From: Chloroflexota bacterium
GTDB lineage: Bacteria; Chloroflexota; Dehalococcoidia; SZUA-161
Length of the DNA: 5,835 bases
Assembly (NCBI GenBank): GCA_003229915.1
Contig: QIGA01000018.1
Location: 1-5,835, forward strand
Direction of reading: 5' to 3'
Shown: positions 5,648 to 5,835 of the stretch, piece by piece
How positions within the stretch are numbered: position 1 is the first letter of the stretch
Layout: every line of letters begins with the position of its first letter
Translations under genes and position numbers: made by a program
The notes under the pieces: generated by a model
Seen by the model: the letters and a program-made list of their open reading frames with translations, nothing else
Databases searched by the model: none
What the model was told of the DNA's origin: nothing

Positions 5648-5668
5648 GTGTCCGAAGACTTAGCAAGA
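5648..5668 (+). repeat. Motif beginning GTGTCCGAA, copy 2, in the leader of the exported-protein gene
   Basis: GTGTCCGAAGACTTAGCAAG matches 3186-3206 at 17 of 21 positions (all differences are transitions) in the same orientation. It lies inside the predicted untranslated leader, 31 bases before the start codon, so it may influence translation of that gene if it is functional. It may equally be the end of a decayed mobile element. Confidence 0.4.
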
Positions 5669-5688
5669 CAGGGGTGTAGGGTGGGTGA

Positions 5689-5695
5689 GAGGTGA
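5689..5695 (+). promoter_or_regulatory. Ribosome binding site of the exported protein
   Basis: GAGGTGA is a 7-base match to the 3' half of the Shine-Dalgarno consensus, 4 bases before the ATG. The in-frame GTG at 5685 lies upstream of this site and so lacks it, which favours the ATG at 5700. Confidence 0.7.
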
Positions 5696-5699
5696 GTAT

Positions 5700-5835
5700 A
5701 TGAAGAGCAGAGCGCTGACCGCATTTACTGTTCTGGCACTGTTCGTCTCCGTCCTGGGGGTGCTCGCTCCGCCTCTGGCAAGACCGGCGCAGGCAGACCC
5801 ATCACAAAATCTCACCGCCGACTTTGTGATGACCT
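5700..5835 (+). CDS. Exported protein with N-terminal signal peptide (3' partial)
   Basis: Forty-five codons are visible before the window ends. The N-terminus is a textbook Sec signal peptide: a short basic region (K2, R4), a hydrophobic core from about residue 5 to 23 (ALTAFTVLALFVSVLGVLA), then a Pro/Arg-containing region ending in AQA at 30-32, a good signal peptidase I site before Asp33. No Cys follows the core, so a lipoprotein is unlikely. The mature start DPSQNLTADFVMT is too short to assign a family. It has its own strong promoter and ribosome binding site and is separated from the SDR gene by 559 bases of repeats, so it is a separate transcription unit. It could be a secreted, periplasmic or cell-surface protein. 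Confidence 0.8.
   Translation, partial: MKSRALTAFTVLALFVSVLGVLAPPLARPAQADPSQNLTADFVMT

Noticed and set aside
3186..5668. A complete transposon bounded by the two GTGTCCGAA motifs
   Set aside because: The motifs are in direct rather than inverted orientation and no transposase is encoded between them.

Overview
The window looks like bacterial chromosome from an environmental anaerobe. GC is moderate to high, the genes are all on the + strand with clear Shine-Dalgarno sites, and the gaps contain short hairpin-forming dispersed repeats. The mix of phytoene-dehydrogenase-like flavoproteins, a Cys-rich LUD protein and such repeats makes me think of Chloroflexota (Dehalococcoidia-like) or a similar subsurface lineage. 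This placement is an impression, because no marker gene is present.

Layout. 1-1376: 3' part of a gene for an FAD-dependent oxidoreductase of the amine-oxidase/phytoene-desaturase superfamily, with its N-terminus outside the window. 1377-1503: a short gap with a strong hairpin nested inside a 10-bp inverted repeat. 1504-3180: a complete second flavoprotein of the same superfamily (558 aa). 3181-3550: a 370-base gap with a possible transposon-end-like motif, two hairpins, an extended -10 promoter and a candidate 43-aa small protein with a perfect ribosome binding site. 3551-4240: a LUD-domain protein with a C-terminal cysteine cluster. 4241-4351: a spacer almost filled by two stem-loops. 4352-5140: a classical short-chain dehydrogenase/reductase. 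5141-5536: a repeat-packed intergenic block containing a 59-base twin hairpin and copies of other short elements. 5537-5699: a near-consensus sigma70 promoter and a leader of about 128 bases. 5700-5835: the start of an exported protein with a textbook signal peptide, running off the end.

How the genes may work together. Two FAD oxidoreductases, a LUD protein and an NAD-type SDR in a row suggest a redox pathway acting on a small, probably hydrophobic or hydroxylated substrate. No gene identifies the substrate. The gaps of about 110-370 bases, each with hairpins, mean the set need not be one tight operon. The promoter at 5537-5565 clearly starts a separate unit for the exported protein. The least explained items are the 43-aa reading frame at 3376-3507, the twin-hairpin dyad at 5208-5266, and short repeats shared between separate gaps.
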